From the NCBI RefSeq assembly GCF_040545335.1, contig NZ_JBEPLU010000002.1:792264-856263 (forward strand): a stretch of DNA of 64,000 nucleotides, written 5' to 3'. Under the pieces are notes generated by a model, which saw only the letters and a program-made list of their open reading frames with translations, had not been told where the DNA came from and did not search any database. Shown piece after piece: positions 52,827 through 60,100 of this stretch; the first letter of the stretch is position 1, and every line of letters begins with the position of its first letter. The position numbers and the translations under genes were made by a program. The DNA comes from Phenylobacterium koreense (GTDB lineage Bacteria; Pseudomonadota; Alphaproteobacteria; Caulobacterales; Caulobacteraceae).

Positions 52827-52967
52827 TCAGCCAACGGGACGGTGCGGCGGCGGCTCGTGCGGAGTCGGCGGACCGTCAGGGCGGCCGGGCGTGTGGCTCG
52901 GAGGGCCCTTGGGCACGTCAGGATGTTCAGGATGGGGCGGATGTTCGGGATGATCGGGCTTGGGCAT
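52827..52967 (-). CDS. 46-residue Pro/His-rich peptide ending in Gly
   Basis: A tiny protein, about one-third proline with many histidines (MPKPDHPEHPPHPEHPDVPK at the start), no cysteine, two lysines, ending RPVG. The ATG at 52967 follows AAGGAAC. The stop lies 3 bases before the E2-E1 start, so it is first in the operon. A C-terminal glycine next to an E1 enzyme suggests it could be the protein tag activated by that E1, but it lacks a ubiquitin fold; this is a hypothesis. It is probably disordered. It is too short for most gene finders. Confidence 0.6.
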   Translation of the reverse strand: MPKPDHPEHPPHPEHPDVPKGPPSHTPGRPDGPPTPHEPPPHRPVG

Positions 52968-53052
52968 CCATAGGGTTCCTTGGTGCCGCCCGAGTTGATT
53001 CCCGCTTGGCCTGTCTCCGATATGACGGAAGGCCAAGCTGTCGTCAATCGTC

Positions 53053-53074
53053 ACATTACAATGTTTATTATACT
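53053..53074. promoter_or_regulatory. Divergent promoter and operator, conjugation operon and XRE gene
   Basis: In an AT-rich pocket of GC-rich DNA. ACATTACAATGT (53053-53064) is a perfect inverted repeat. The leftward strand has TATAAT (53072-53067) so that the palindrome falls on the predicted start point of the peptide-E2-E1-MPN transcript; TATACT at 53069-53074 could serve the rightward genes. A half-copy of the repeat (ACATT, then TTGT) is at 53076-53084. The XRE protein is the obvious candidate to bind here. Confidence 0.55.
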
Positions 53075-53129
53075 CACATTTTGTTTGCGTCGTTGACACG
53101 CCCTGCGGCACGCCTCAAACATCCGTTCG

Positions 53130-53462
53130 ATGGTGACCGACCCCCGCTACCTCGACTTTGGAGAGGCCATGGCTCTCCGGCGCGACCAGCTGAAGATGAC
53201 GCAGGCCCAACTCGCGTCACGTGTGGGGATGTCGCGGGCCTCCATCGCGAACATCGAACGTGGCCGGCAGAACGTCCTGCTCCACCACGCCTGCGACATC
53301 GCCACGGCGCTCGGCCTCTCCCAGGTGGGCGACCTGCTGCCGCTGGACGGACGATCTTCGCTTGAGGATCAATCCCTCGTTCTTTCCGACACCCTCAGTC
53401 CGAAGGCCAAGGCTCAGATCAGCGACCTGATCGCCAACGCCGTTGCGCAGGGCCGGTCGTGA
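53130..53462 (+). CDS. XRE-family repressor (CapH-like)
   Basis: 110 residues. Classic HTH: MALRRDQLKMTQAQLASRVG, MSRASIANIERGRQNVLLHH, ACDIATALGLSQVGDLLP, then a C-terminal helix. It overlaps the ImmA/IrrE gene by 4 bases (GTGA at 53459). In CBASS, CapH is a repressor relieved by the protease CapP; this pair has the same gene order and domain types. It is divergent from the E2-E1 operon and probably represses it. Confidence 0.88.
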   Translation: MVTDPRYLDFGEAMALRRDQLKMTQAQLASRVGMSRASIANIERGRQNVLLHHACDIATALGLSQVGDLLPLDGRSSLEDQSLVLSDTLSPKAKAQISDLIANAVAQGRS

Positions 53463-53989
53463 CGGCGATCGCCACCGTAGGGGACACGGCGCGCGCAGCG
53501 GCGCGAAAGATCATCGAGGAGTTCCCGGTCAAGGCAGCGCCGGTGCCGGTGGAGCGGATCGTCAAGGCCCGCGGCATCGTCCTGCAGTATGCGCCGCTCG
53601 CCGACGACCTCTCCGGCATGGCGTTCATCCGCGACGGCGTGCGGATCATCGGCGTGAACGCCCTCCACCACCCCAATCGCCAGCGATTCACGATCGCCCA
53701 CGAGCTCTGCCACCATGAGCTCCATCCCGACCACCTGCGCGACGAGGTCCATGTGGACAAGGCCTTCCGTGTGCTGCTGCGGGATGGTGTGGCCGCCCAG
53801 GGGACCGACCGCCTGGAGATCCAGGCGAACGCCTTCGCCGCCGAGCTTTTGATGCCCCGTGTCTTTCTGAATGAACTGGTGGACGCCGCCGGCCTGGACC
53901 TCGACGATGACGCGCGGCTGGAGGCGCTGGCCCGGAAGTTTCGAGTTAGCACGTCGGCACTGCGATTCCGCCTGGGCGCGCGCGAGTAG
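53459..53989 (+). CDS. ImmA/IrrE-family metallopeptidase (CapP-like)
   Basis: 176 residues. Zinc-protease motif HELCHHEL in RFTIAHELCHHELHP (HExxH), with the downstream glutamate in EIQANAFAAELLMP. ImmA/IrrE proteases cleave XRE-type repressors, often on DNA damage; CapP is triggered by single-stranded DNA. GTG start overlapping the XRE gene. Should cleave the upstream repressor and so switch on the divergent operon. Confidence 0.92.
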   Translation: MTAIATVGDTARAAARKIIEEFPVKAAPVPVERIVKARGIVLQYAPLADDLSGMAFIRDGVRIIGVNALHHPNRQRFTIAHELCHHELHPDHLRDEVHVDKAFRVLLRDGVAAQGTDRLEIQANAFAAELLMPRVFLNELVDAAGLDLDDDARLEALARKFRVSTSALRFRLGARE

Positions 53990-54001
53990 GACGTCGCGGG
54001 A

Positions 54002-55414
54002 ATGGCGGGCTTCGTCTTCTTCGACACCGAGACGACGGGCCTACGGCCAGGCTGGGACCAGATCGTCCATGTCGCGGCAATCCGCACTGACGGCGACCTC
54101 AACCCCACGGGCCGTTTCGAGATGCGATGCCGGCTCCAGCCCCACGTGGTGCCGCACCCCATGGCGCTGCTCACCAACGGCCTGCCGATCGCCCAGCTCT
54201 GCGCCCCCGGATTGCCATCACACTATGAGATGGTCTGCCGGCTGCAGCGTCAGCTTGCAGCGTGGTCGCCAGCGATTTTCGTCGGCTACAACTCGATCGG
54301 GTTCGACGAGCACATGCTGCGGCACGCCTTCTTCCAGTGCCTGCACGAGCCCTATCTCACGAGCAGCCCAGGGAACGGGCGCGCCGACGCCCTGGGCCTG
54401 ACCCTGAGCGCTTGGGCCCTGCCGCCGCATTGCATCACCTCCCCGCTCGCTCCTACGGGTCGGCCCGTGTTTAGGCTCGGCGAGATCGCGGCCGCGAACG
54501 GCCTTCAGCAGGCGAAGGCCCACGACGCCATGTCCGACGCGAACCTGACCCTCGACCTGTGCCGGTTGATCCGGGATCGCGCCGACGATGTCTGGCAGCG
54601 TTTCGTTCGTTTCTCCACCAAGGCCGCAGTCCGACAGTTCATCGAGGCCGAAGACGGCTTCGTGCTCACCGAGTTCTTCGGCAACCAAGCCTACCACCGC
54701 CCGGTCGCGCTGTTGGGCCAGACACCTGGCAACCCAAACGGTCGGCTCTGCATCGACCTGGCGATCGACCCCGACCGCTGGGCCGGCATGAGCGACGACG
54801 AGATCCGGGCCGAAGTCGCGCGCAAAGGCGGTCCGATCCGCCGCTTGGCCATCAATGGCGCGCCGACCCTGACCGCCATCTGGGACGCGCCGGAGGCCCT
54901 TCTTGACGGCACGGAGCCGGACCTCGCCGAGGACCGCGCCCGGCGGTGGTCCACGGCGCCGAACCTCCGGGATCGATTGATCGCCCTCTACACCGCTTCA
55001 TGGTCCGAGCATGAGCCGTCGCCACATCCGGAGAATCGACTCTACGCGGACGGCTTCCCCGGCGACGACGACAAGGAACGGCTGATCGCTTTCCACGACG
55101 CCGGGCGGCAAGAGCGACTTGAAATTGTCGCGGGCTTGGCCGATCCGCGGCTAAAGGTCTTTGGCCGCCGCCTGATCCACAGCGACCACCGGTCTTGGCT
55201 CAACGACCAAGACCGGCTTGCGGGAGACATCGATCTAGCTGAACGGCTCATCGAGGATCGCGCCGGGGCCTTCACGCTCGGCCAGGCCCTTGCGGAAATT
55301 GATCGGCTCTCCGCGGAGGGGGCTCCCGATCCGCTGGGTCTCCTTGCAGACTATCGGGCCTGGGTCGTCACACGCGCTGCTCGCGCCACTGAGTTCCGCG
55401 CACGTTACGCCTGA
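54002..55414 (+). CDS. DEDD-family exonuclease, exonuclease I (SbcB)-like
   Basis: 470 residues. Starts at once with FVFFDTETTGLRPGWDQIVH (motif I DxE); motif II is in FVGYNSIGFDEHML and motif III in AKAHDAMSDANLTL (HxAxxD). The architecture, with PFAM SbcB-like C-terminal extension (FVLTEFFGNQAYHRPVALLG), follows exonuclease I, which degrades single-stranded DNA 3' to 5'. It begins 12 bases after the ImmA gene, same operon. It may process phage or damaged DNA or provide the signal for the protease; that is inference. Confidence 0.87.
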   Translation: MAGFVFFDTETTGLRPGWDQIVHVAAIRTDGDLNPTGRFEMRCRLQPHVVPHPMALLTNGLPIAQLCAPGLPSHYEMVCRLQRQLAAWSPAIFVGYNSIGFDEHMLRHAFFQCLHEPYLTSSPGNGRADALGLTLSAWALPPHCITSPLAPTGRPVFRLGEIAAANGLQQAKAHDAMSDANLTLDLCRLIRDRADDVWQRFVRFSTKAAVRQFIEAEDGFVLTEFFGNQAYHRPVALLGQTPGNPNGRLCIDLAIDPDRWAGMSDDEIRAEVARKGGPIRRLAINGAPTLTAIWDAPEALLDGTEPDLAEDRARRWSTAPNLRDRLIALYTASWSEHEPSPHPENRLYADGFPGDDDKERLIAFHDAGRQERLEIVAGLADPRLKVFGRRLIHSDHRSWLNDQDRLAGDIDLAERLIEDRAGAFTLGQALAEIDRLSAEGAPDPLGLLADYRAWVVTRAARATEFRARYA

Positions 55415-55437
55415 CAGCACCCGGTTCGGCGCACATC

Positions 55438-55453
55438 TGCCCGTCGCCGGGCA
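55438..55453 (+). terminator. Weak hairpin after the exonuclease gene
   Basis: TGCCCG-TCGC-CGGGCA, a 6-base-pair stem 24 bases after the stop codon, without a T run. A possible terminator only. Confidence 0.3.
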
Positions 55454-55599
55454 AGGACGTGAGGGCGGCGCCGACATCAACCTTGCCAAGCTCCGCTTCC
55501 ACTCAGGACTTCGCCGTGGCCGTCGATGCTAGGCAGGGCGCCAACTAGCGGACCTTCCGAACTTCTCGTTTGAGCCCCAGGCGGTTTATGTGTCCTGCA

Positions 55600-55730
55600 C
55601 CCCGCTCCATGCCCGGAAGCGGACATGGCGATCGACCGCAACGAGCCCAACCCGGTCGTCGGCGCCCGCTCAGGGTTTGATGCCTTGAAGCGGACACCGC
55701 GATAGACCGCTTAGAGCCCCCCACTCCGAC
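55600..55730. repeat. Dispersed intergenic repeat, copy I
   Basis: ATGCCCGGAAGCGGACATGG and CGATCGACCGCAACGA match copy F closely; a second unit further right reads TTGAAGCGGACACCGCGA. It fills most of the gap between the exonuclease gene and the MNT-HEPN gene. Noncoding. Confidence 0.6.
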
Positions 55731-55776
55731 CAACCAAGGGGCAGCACCGGTGAGAGCCGACAATGTGACGGTAACG

Positions 55777-56685
55777 TCAGTCTTTAGGCCTGATCGTCGC
55801 CAGATAGGCCTCGCAGCGCATTTGAACCCGCTGCTGGAGGTCGCTCACGCGGTCGATCAGCCAAGCCAGTTCCTCGACGGTGATGACATAGTGCGAGGAG
55901 AAGCGGGCCTCGACATAGGCCCGTCGCAGAAGCTCCCAGCAGCGCTTCTCGAACCGGCTGCTGCGCGGCCAGACCGGGATCAGCCCCGGCTCCACCCGCT
56001 CAGCCTGAGAACGCAGGAAGTTCAGATTGTGCGACTTGGTCGAGTGCAGCGTCATGGTCAGCAGGACGCAGTGGTAGAGACGCTCAGCCGCTTGGTGGAG
56101 GAGGAAGGCGGCAGAATTGTATTGATGCCTCGCCGCGCCATCCATTCCATATTGAAGGAACTCACCAGAGCTCGGAAACCAGGTGTCGAAATTGGCCTTG
56201 GCTTCTGCATAGGCCTCTTGCGGCGAGAGCCTGGCCGGCTTGGCGAAGGGATGATCGGGGGCTTCGTAGAGCGCCACGCCTTCGCGCACGATCTGGGTGA
56301 AGAACGGCCGGCCGCGGGCGAGCTGATGGTTCACGTCCGAAAGCGAGTGGACGATGAAGTGCGCCGGGGCGGTCAGCTGGTGGGCGATCTCATAGGCCTG
56401 CAGCAGGTGCTGGTCGGCCTCCATCCAGTACTCGGCGGTGTCGGTCAGCTCATCGGCGTTGACCACCACCAGGAGATCGTAGTCGGACTTATATCCGCCG
56501 ACCGGATCGTCCACCCAGTCGCCCCTGGCGTAGCTGCCAAACAGCAGCACCTTCAGGATGCGACCCTGCTTGCGCGCAGACGACCTGCTCCGAGTGGCGT
56601 CCTCGAACTCCCGGAACAGGATCTCGAGCACCCGCGCCAGTTCCTGGCGCTTGCCCTCAGGGAGATGGTCGAGGCTGTCGTTCAT
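55777..56685 (-). CDS. MNT-HEPN fusion protein
   Basis: 302 residues. N-terminal minimal nucleotidyltransferase (KVLLFGSYARGDWVDD, then YKSDYDLLVVVNADELTD, the GSxxRG and SDxD motifs). C-terminal HEPN domain (AARHQYNSAAFLLHQAAERL, YHCVLLTMTLHSTKSHNLNF, RAYVEARFSSHYVITVEEL). In two-gene MNT/HEPN modules the first domain AMPylates the second, an RNase toxin; here they are fused, as in many alphaproteobacteria. ATG at 56685. Downstream of the second hipBA on the same strand, 150 bases apart. Confidence 0.87.
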   Translation of the reverse strand: MNDSLDHLPEGKRQELARVLEILFREFEDATRSRSSARKQGRILKVLLFGSYARGDWVDDPVGGYKSDYDLLVVVNADELTDTAEYWMEADQHLLQAYEIAHQLTAPAHFIVHSLSDVNHQLARGRPFFTQIVREGVALYEAPDHPFAKPARLSPQEAYAEAKANFDTWFPSSGEFLQYGMDGAARHQYNSAAFLLHQAAERLYHCVLLTMTLHSTKSHNLNFLRSQAERVEPGLIPVWPRSSRFEKRCWELLRRAYVEARFSSHYVITVEELAWLIDRVSDLQQRVQMRCEAYLATIRPKD

Positions 56686-56835
56686 GAGCTCAGCTTAGCC
56701 GAAAACCGCAACCGAGGGGTGATTTGTGCGCCACGGCGCGCCACATGCACAAATCCCCATGGCCCTCGCCCATTCGGGGCCGGGAGGCGGCCGGGGCGAC
56801 ATCGCTGGAACGGGCGGTCAGGTGGGATGCTGTGG

Positions 56836-58161
56836 CTACGCCTTGGGAATGGCCAGTCTGTGAGTCCGGCCAATGTCTTCGATCCAGCTTGGCGTCACCT
56901 GGTTTGCCTCCGCGGTCTCGGGCCAGGCCTCCACAGCGACACGCACCTGATCGAGTAATCCAGGAACCCGCCGCGGATTGAGCCCTGCGACGCCAGCGCA
57001 CTGGCGGAAATCATCAACGGTAAATCCATCTCGCTTTCCGTTGACCGACATCTGATGCTGGTTCGTCCAGACGCCGCTAGGATTATAGGACCAGGTAACG
57101 TCATAGGCCGGCGACAACCTCCACTCCCCAGAGCGGTCCATCAAGAAGGCGATGTTTTTGACGTGGTCGTCTTGGTTGCGGGCTACCACGTTAAACAACA
57201 TGCGCAGGAATTGCTGTTCCACCTGAGCCTTGGGAAGCCCCAGTTGGTTCATGACCAGAAAGGCCTGCTCGTATCCATAGAGGGTGGGCTCATTGAAATC
57301 GAAGTGCGCCAGGGCGGCTAGCGACTGCATATGAAGCTTTCCACCGCCAGCTGTGCGGTCGAAGCGCTTCGTCATGAAGTGGCGGCGCCCCCCCTCCTCC
57401 AGAAGCCGTGTCGCCGGCATCTCGATGCCCGCCTTTGCCGCAAGTTGCGCATAGACATATTCGACCGCGCCATAGCCCTGTGGATCGGCTAGGTCCTTGT
57501 CGGCGTTGTTGCTGACCCCATCGAACTTGATGAGCCAGTACTCAAAGCCATCCCCTGCCGGCGCCTGACCTGACCGAATTTCGTGCGTAGCTGGGTTCCA
57601 GGCGATGACCGCCTTGGCGCGCGCGCCGCCGGCCGAGGTCCCAACCCGCAGAATCTCGCCCAGAGCAGCCTCCTCCCCACCGTTCGCAAAAGACACTTTC
57701 AAGCCTTCGCGTTGACTCAGTACGCGAGAGGCCAAGCTGACGAGCGCTGCGACATCTAGGGGTTCGGACGCCGCCGGGGCGGCTCCGGTGGCGGGCCGAA
57801 ACTCCATAGCGCCCATGCCCCGTGCGCCGGTGTAGCAAAGGCGCTCGACGGCATTGAAGCTGTCGGGAGTACGGTTTTGGCTGGCGAGCCATGCATCAAT
57901 CAGGGCGTTGCCATATTTGTCCGGAAGGGCATCGGCCAGGAGCCCTGGCAGTCCGTGGAACGAGCGTTGCGCCAAGCCTGGAAATCGATACGGCTGTAGC
58001 GCTAGCGGCATCGTCAACGGCGCCACCTGGATTCCGCTTCCCAGGAAGTCGGGATCGTATTGGAAACTGGCGAAGGCATCGCCATCGGCCAAGGCGACCG
58101 CGCCGATGCGCGTCCCCCACAGCCATACCTCGGCCAGGGTGCTCACGTTTCGTCGCCCCAC
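56836..58161 (-). CDS. HipA-type kinase toxin, second locus
   Basis: 441 residues. Couple-hipA N-terminal part (SFHGLPGLLADALPDKYGNA), P-loop region LRVGTSAGGARAKAVIAWNP, catalytic loop NVVARNQDDHVKNIAFLMDR, metal-binding PAYDVTWSYNPSG, all conserved. It belongs to a different HipA branch from the kinase at 43322. Its start lies 19 bases inside the antitoxin gene. Intact. Confidence 0.93.
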   Translation of the reverse strand: MGRRNVSTLAEVWLWGTRIGAVALADGDAFASFQYDPDFLGSGIQVAPLTMPLALQPYRFPGLAQRSFHGLPGLLADALPDKYGNALIDAWLASQNRTPDSFNAVERLCYTGARGMGAMEFRPATGAAPAASEPLDVAALVSLASRVLSQREGLKVSFANGGEEAALGEILRVGTSAGGARAKAVIAWNPATHEIRSGQAPAGDGFEYWLIKFDGVSNNADKDLADPQGYGAVEYVYAQLAAKAGIEMPATRLLEEGGRRHFMTKRFDRTAGGGKLHMQSLAALAHFDFNEPTLYGYEQAFLVMNQLGLPKAQVEQQFLRMLFNVVARNQDDHVKNIAFLMDRSGEWRLSPAYDVTWSYNPSGVWTNQHQMSVNGKRDGFTVDDFRQCAGVAGLNPRRVPGLLDQVRVAVEAWPETAEANQVTPSWIEDIGRTHRLAIPKA

Positions 58162-58490
58162 TTGAAGCCACTCTTGGCGGCCGGCCGCTGGTTTCGCGAA
58201 GCGCGTTTTCGCCGCCCTCCGCGAATATCCAACTGCTCGATCGGACTGGGCTGCACCTGAGGCGCGACGAGATCCAATCCCGCCAAAAGCTCGAGCGCCC
58301 GCAGCACCCGAACAAACGTCGTCATTTGGGCCGAGGCGCCCGCTTCGAGCCTTTGCAGGGTTGGCCGTGAGATGTCTGCGAGGGACGCCAATTCATCCTG
58401 GGTGAGATTGCGCTGCAACCGAGCATGCTCGACCCGCTCTCCCAGTTCCTTGAGGATGGCCTTATCGGTCACCCCACGTTGAATCTTCAT
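58143..58490 (-). CDS. HipB-type XRE antitoxin, second locus
   Basis: 115 residues. HTH: LKELGERVEHARLQRNLTQD, ELASLADISRPTLQRLEAGA, then a hydrophobic VLRALELLAGLDLVAP. The C-terminal 30 residues are basic (GGRRKRASRNQRP). Overlaps the HipA gene by 19 bases. The ATG at 58490 lies next to one of three repeated operators. Confidence 0.9.
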   Translation of the reverse strand: MKIQRGVTDKAILKELGERVEHARLQRNLTQDELASLADISRPTLQRLEAGASAQMTTFVRVLRALELLAGLDLVAPQVQPSPIEQLDIRGGRRKRASRNQRPAAKSGFKWGDET

Positions 58491-58491
58491 A

Positions 58492-58614
58492 GCATCAATC
58501 CTGATGCGCTATGCCTGATTTATCGGCTTATAAATCAAACTCGATGCATTGTCATTAGATATCAATCTTGATGCATTAATTGCGATTTTCCAGATAACGC
58601 ATCAATTTTCATGC
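58492..58614 (-). promoter_or_regulatory. Three operators of the second hipBA locus
   Basis: GCATCAATCCTGATGC (58492-58507), ATATCAATCTTGATGC (58559-58574) and GCATCAATTTTCATGC (58599-58614) share the form (GC)ATCA-N4-TGATGC. The first touches the antitoxin start codon. The region between is AT-rich and should contain the promoter. Confidence 0.75.
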
Positions 58615-59049
58615 CTCCATCCGCAATACGGCAGTCGGTCACACCGTTCTGCTCCCTACGCCCGATGAGGTCGCAGAACGCTACGGAGATGTGGCCTGCA
58701 AGGCCGCCTCCAGATTTCGTTCCGCCGCTAAACGATCGATGAAGGACACTCATTCGGCGCTCCGTCGCATCCCAATGGCCGGCGGAGTTAGGTCCCTAAG
58801 ATGCGTCGCGGGCGCCCCATCCCTGGCACATCCTGAGTGGCTGAGACACCGCTACCCAAGATGATCGCCGACGCGACGCTCAGCACGGCCTGCGCGAACT
58901 GCTGCGCCGCCTCAAGGGGTGTTCTGGCCCTTGTCCCGCCCTCAACTCGTTCGTCCCGCAAACAAGCTTGGCCTTAACACGCCCGCCACCGATCATCACC
59001 CCAGGGGCAGCGCCGATCGAGCTTGCCCGGCAGCCACCGGCGGGGCGCG
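58615..59049. other. Gap with possible gene debris
   Basis: About 430 bases. A rightward frame from about 58625 (HTVLLPTPDEVAERYGDVAC, then KAASRFRSAAK) has coding-like codon use but no start codon or family I recognise, and it fades by 58860. Probably a gene fragment. Confidence 0.3.
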
Positions 59050-59210
59050 TTAAGCCCGCTCCAGCGCGCGCTGAATGGCTTCGGCTCCTTAGCGATCACG
59101 GTTAGGAGGATACGTGCAGTTGCTTCAGGCCTACGACGGTGCTGTTCCCAATCACGAACAGCCGCCACGGTAAAGCCAAGCGAGCGGCGAACTCGGCCTG
59201 GGAAGGGCTA
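59050..59210 (-). pseudogene. HigA/NadS-type antitoxin remnant
   Basis: Leftward pieces read [11 protein letters not shown], then one frame over [20 protein letters not shown] with [12 protein letters not shown], then one frame over again AIQRALERA and TAA at 59050. Together they are the C-terminal two-thirds of an XRE antitoxin of the HigA/NadS family, whose toxin is absent. Two frameshifts make it a pseudogene. Confidence 0.65.
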
Positions 59211-59358
59211 TGGTCGATCTATACGGCAGCGCCGCCGGCCAGGTCTCGAAGTCCGCACGCCTCATTCCACGGGGTGACCGGATACAATAGCGCGGCGCGC
59301 AGAGCTGAGCGCGCCGCGAGGGTCCGGCCTGGCGGGCGAAAGCGGTCCGCGATTGAGC

Positions 59359-59538
59359 CTATCTGCGGCGTCGCTTGGCGGTTCGTAAGATTCTGCCGCT
59401 CCGCCGCGCCCGGATTTCCTCGTGCAGCATATCGGCCAGGTCCAGGACCTGATCGCACGAGAGGCGGCGGGCGACGCCGCGCACTTCCTCCTGAAGCTGC
59501 TCCATTTGCATCGACGGCAAGCCCTGTTCGGAACCCAT
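59359..59538 (-). CDS. Small helical protein, function unknown
   Basis: 59 residues: MGSEQGLPSMQMEQLQEEVR, GVARRLSCDQVLDLADMLHE and a basic end (RSGRILRTAKRRRR). Codon use in the frame looks coding. No clear ribosome binding site; the internal ATG before QMEQ is an alternative start. It lies between the antitoxin remnant and the marR gene, opposite strand. Too short to assign. Confidence 0.45.
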   Translation of the reverse strand: MGSEQGLPSMQMEQLQEEVRGVARRLSCDQVLDLADMLHEEIRARRSGRILRTAKRRRR

Positions 59539-59665
59539 GGCTTCAACCTTGTGACTGCCCCACTCGCCTTAACGACGAAAACCGCCCGCCGTTCCCGCGA
59601 ACCGCGCGTTGACCTTTCCCAACACGCCACATAGATAGTTCGGCGACCTAACTATTCGAAGACCG

Positions 59666-60100
59666 ATGGATTCGACCGACCCCTTCATCCTGGCCGACGG
59701 ATTGCGGGCGCCTCTTTTGCGCCTGGCCCGTCGCTTGCGTCAGGAAGCCCAGCGCGTGGGCTCGTCCGCCCTCGACGGCCTTTTGCTCGGCCACATCGGC
59801 CGAAACCCCGGCGTCGGCGTTTCGGAATTGGCCGACGCCGAGCAGATGTCCCGTCCGAGCATGAGCGGCCATGTCAAGCGCCTTGAGGCGGTCGGATGGA
59901 TCGTCCGCGACCAAAGTTCCGAAGATGGCCGCCGTTGCGGCTTTCGGATCACCCCGGAAGGCATGGCCCAGCTCGGCGCCATCCGGCAGACCCGCAATGA
60001 CTGGCTGGCGGCGCGCCTGGCGCGGCTGGACCCGCAATCCCGCCAGGCCCTTCTCGCCGCCCAAGGGCCCCTTCTTGAACTGTTGAGCCTCGAACCATGA
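59666..60100 (+). CDS. MarR-family transcriptional regulator
   Basis: 144 residues, complete winged helix: SELADAEQMSRPSMSGHVKR as recognition helix region, wing with DRRCGFRIT-like DGRRCGFRITPEG, and dimer helices at both ends. It overlaps the downstream MFS gene by 4 bases (ATGA), the usual arrangement of a repressor with the drug exporter it controls. Confidence 0.92.
   Translation: MDSTDPFILADGLRAPLLRLARRLRQEAQRVGSSALDGLLLGHIGRNPGVGVSELADAEQMSRPSMSGHVKRLEAVGWIVRDQSSEDGRRCGFRITPEGMAQLGAIRQTRNDWLAARLARLDPQSRQALLAAQGPLLELLSLEP

Noticed and set aside
50572-55414. Complete type II CBASS
   Set aside because: No CD-NTase (GS...DxD with cGAS-like context) or CBASS effector is found among the neighbours; the nucleotidyltransferases at 34004 and 55777 belong to DUF6036/MNT groups and are distant.
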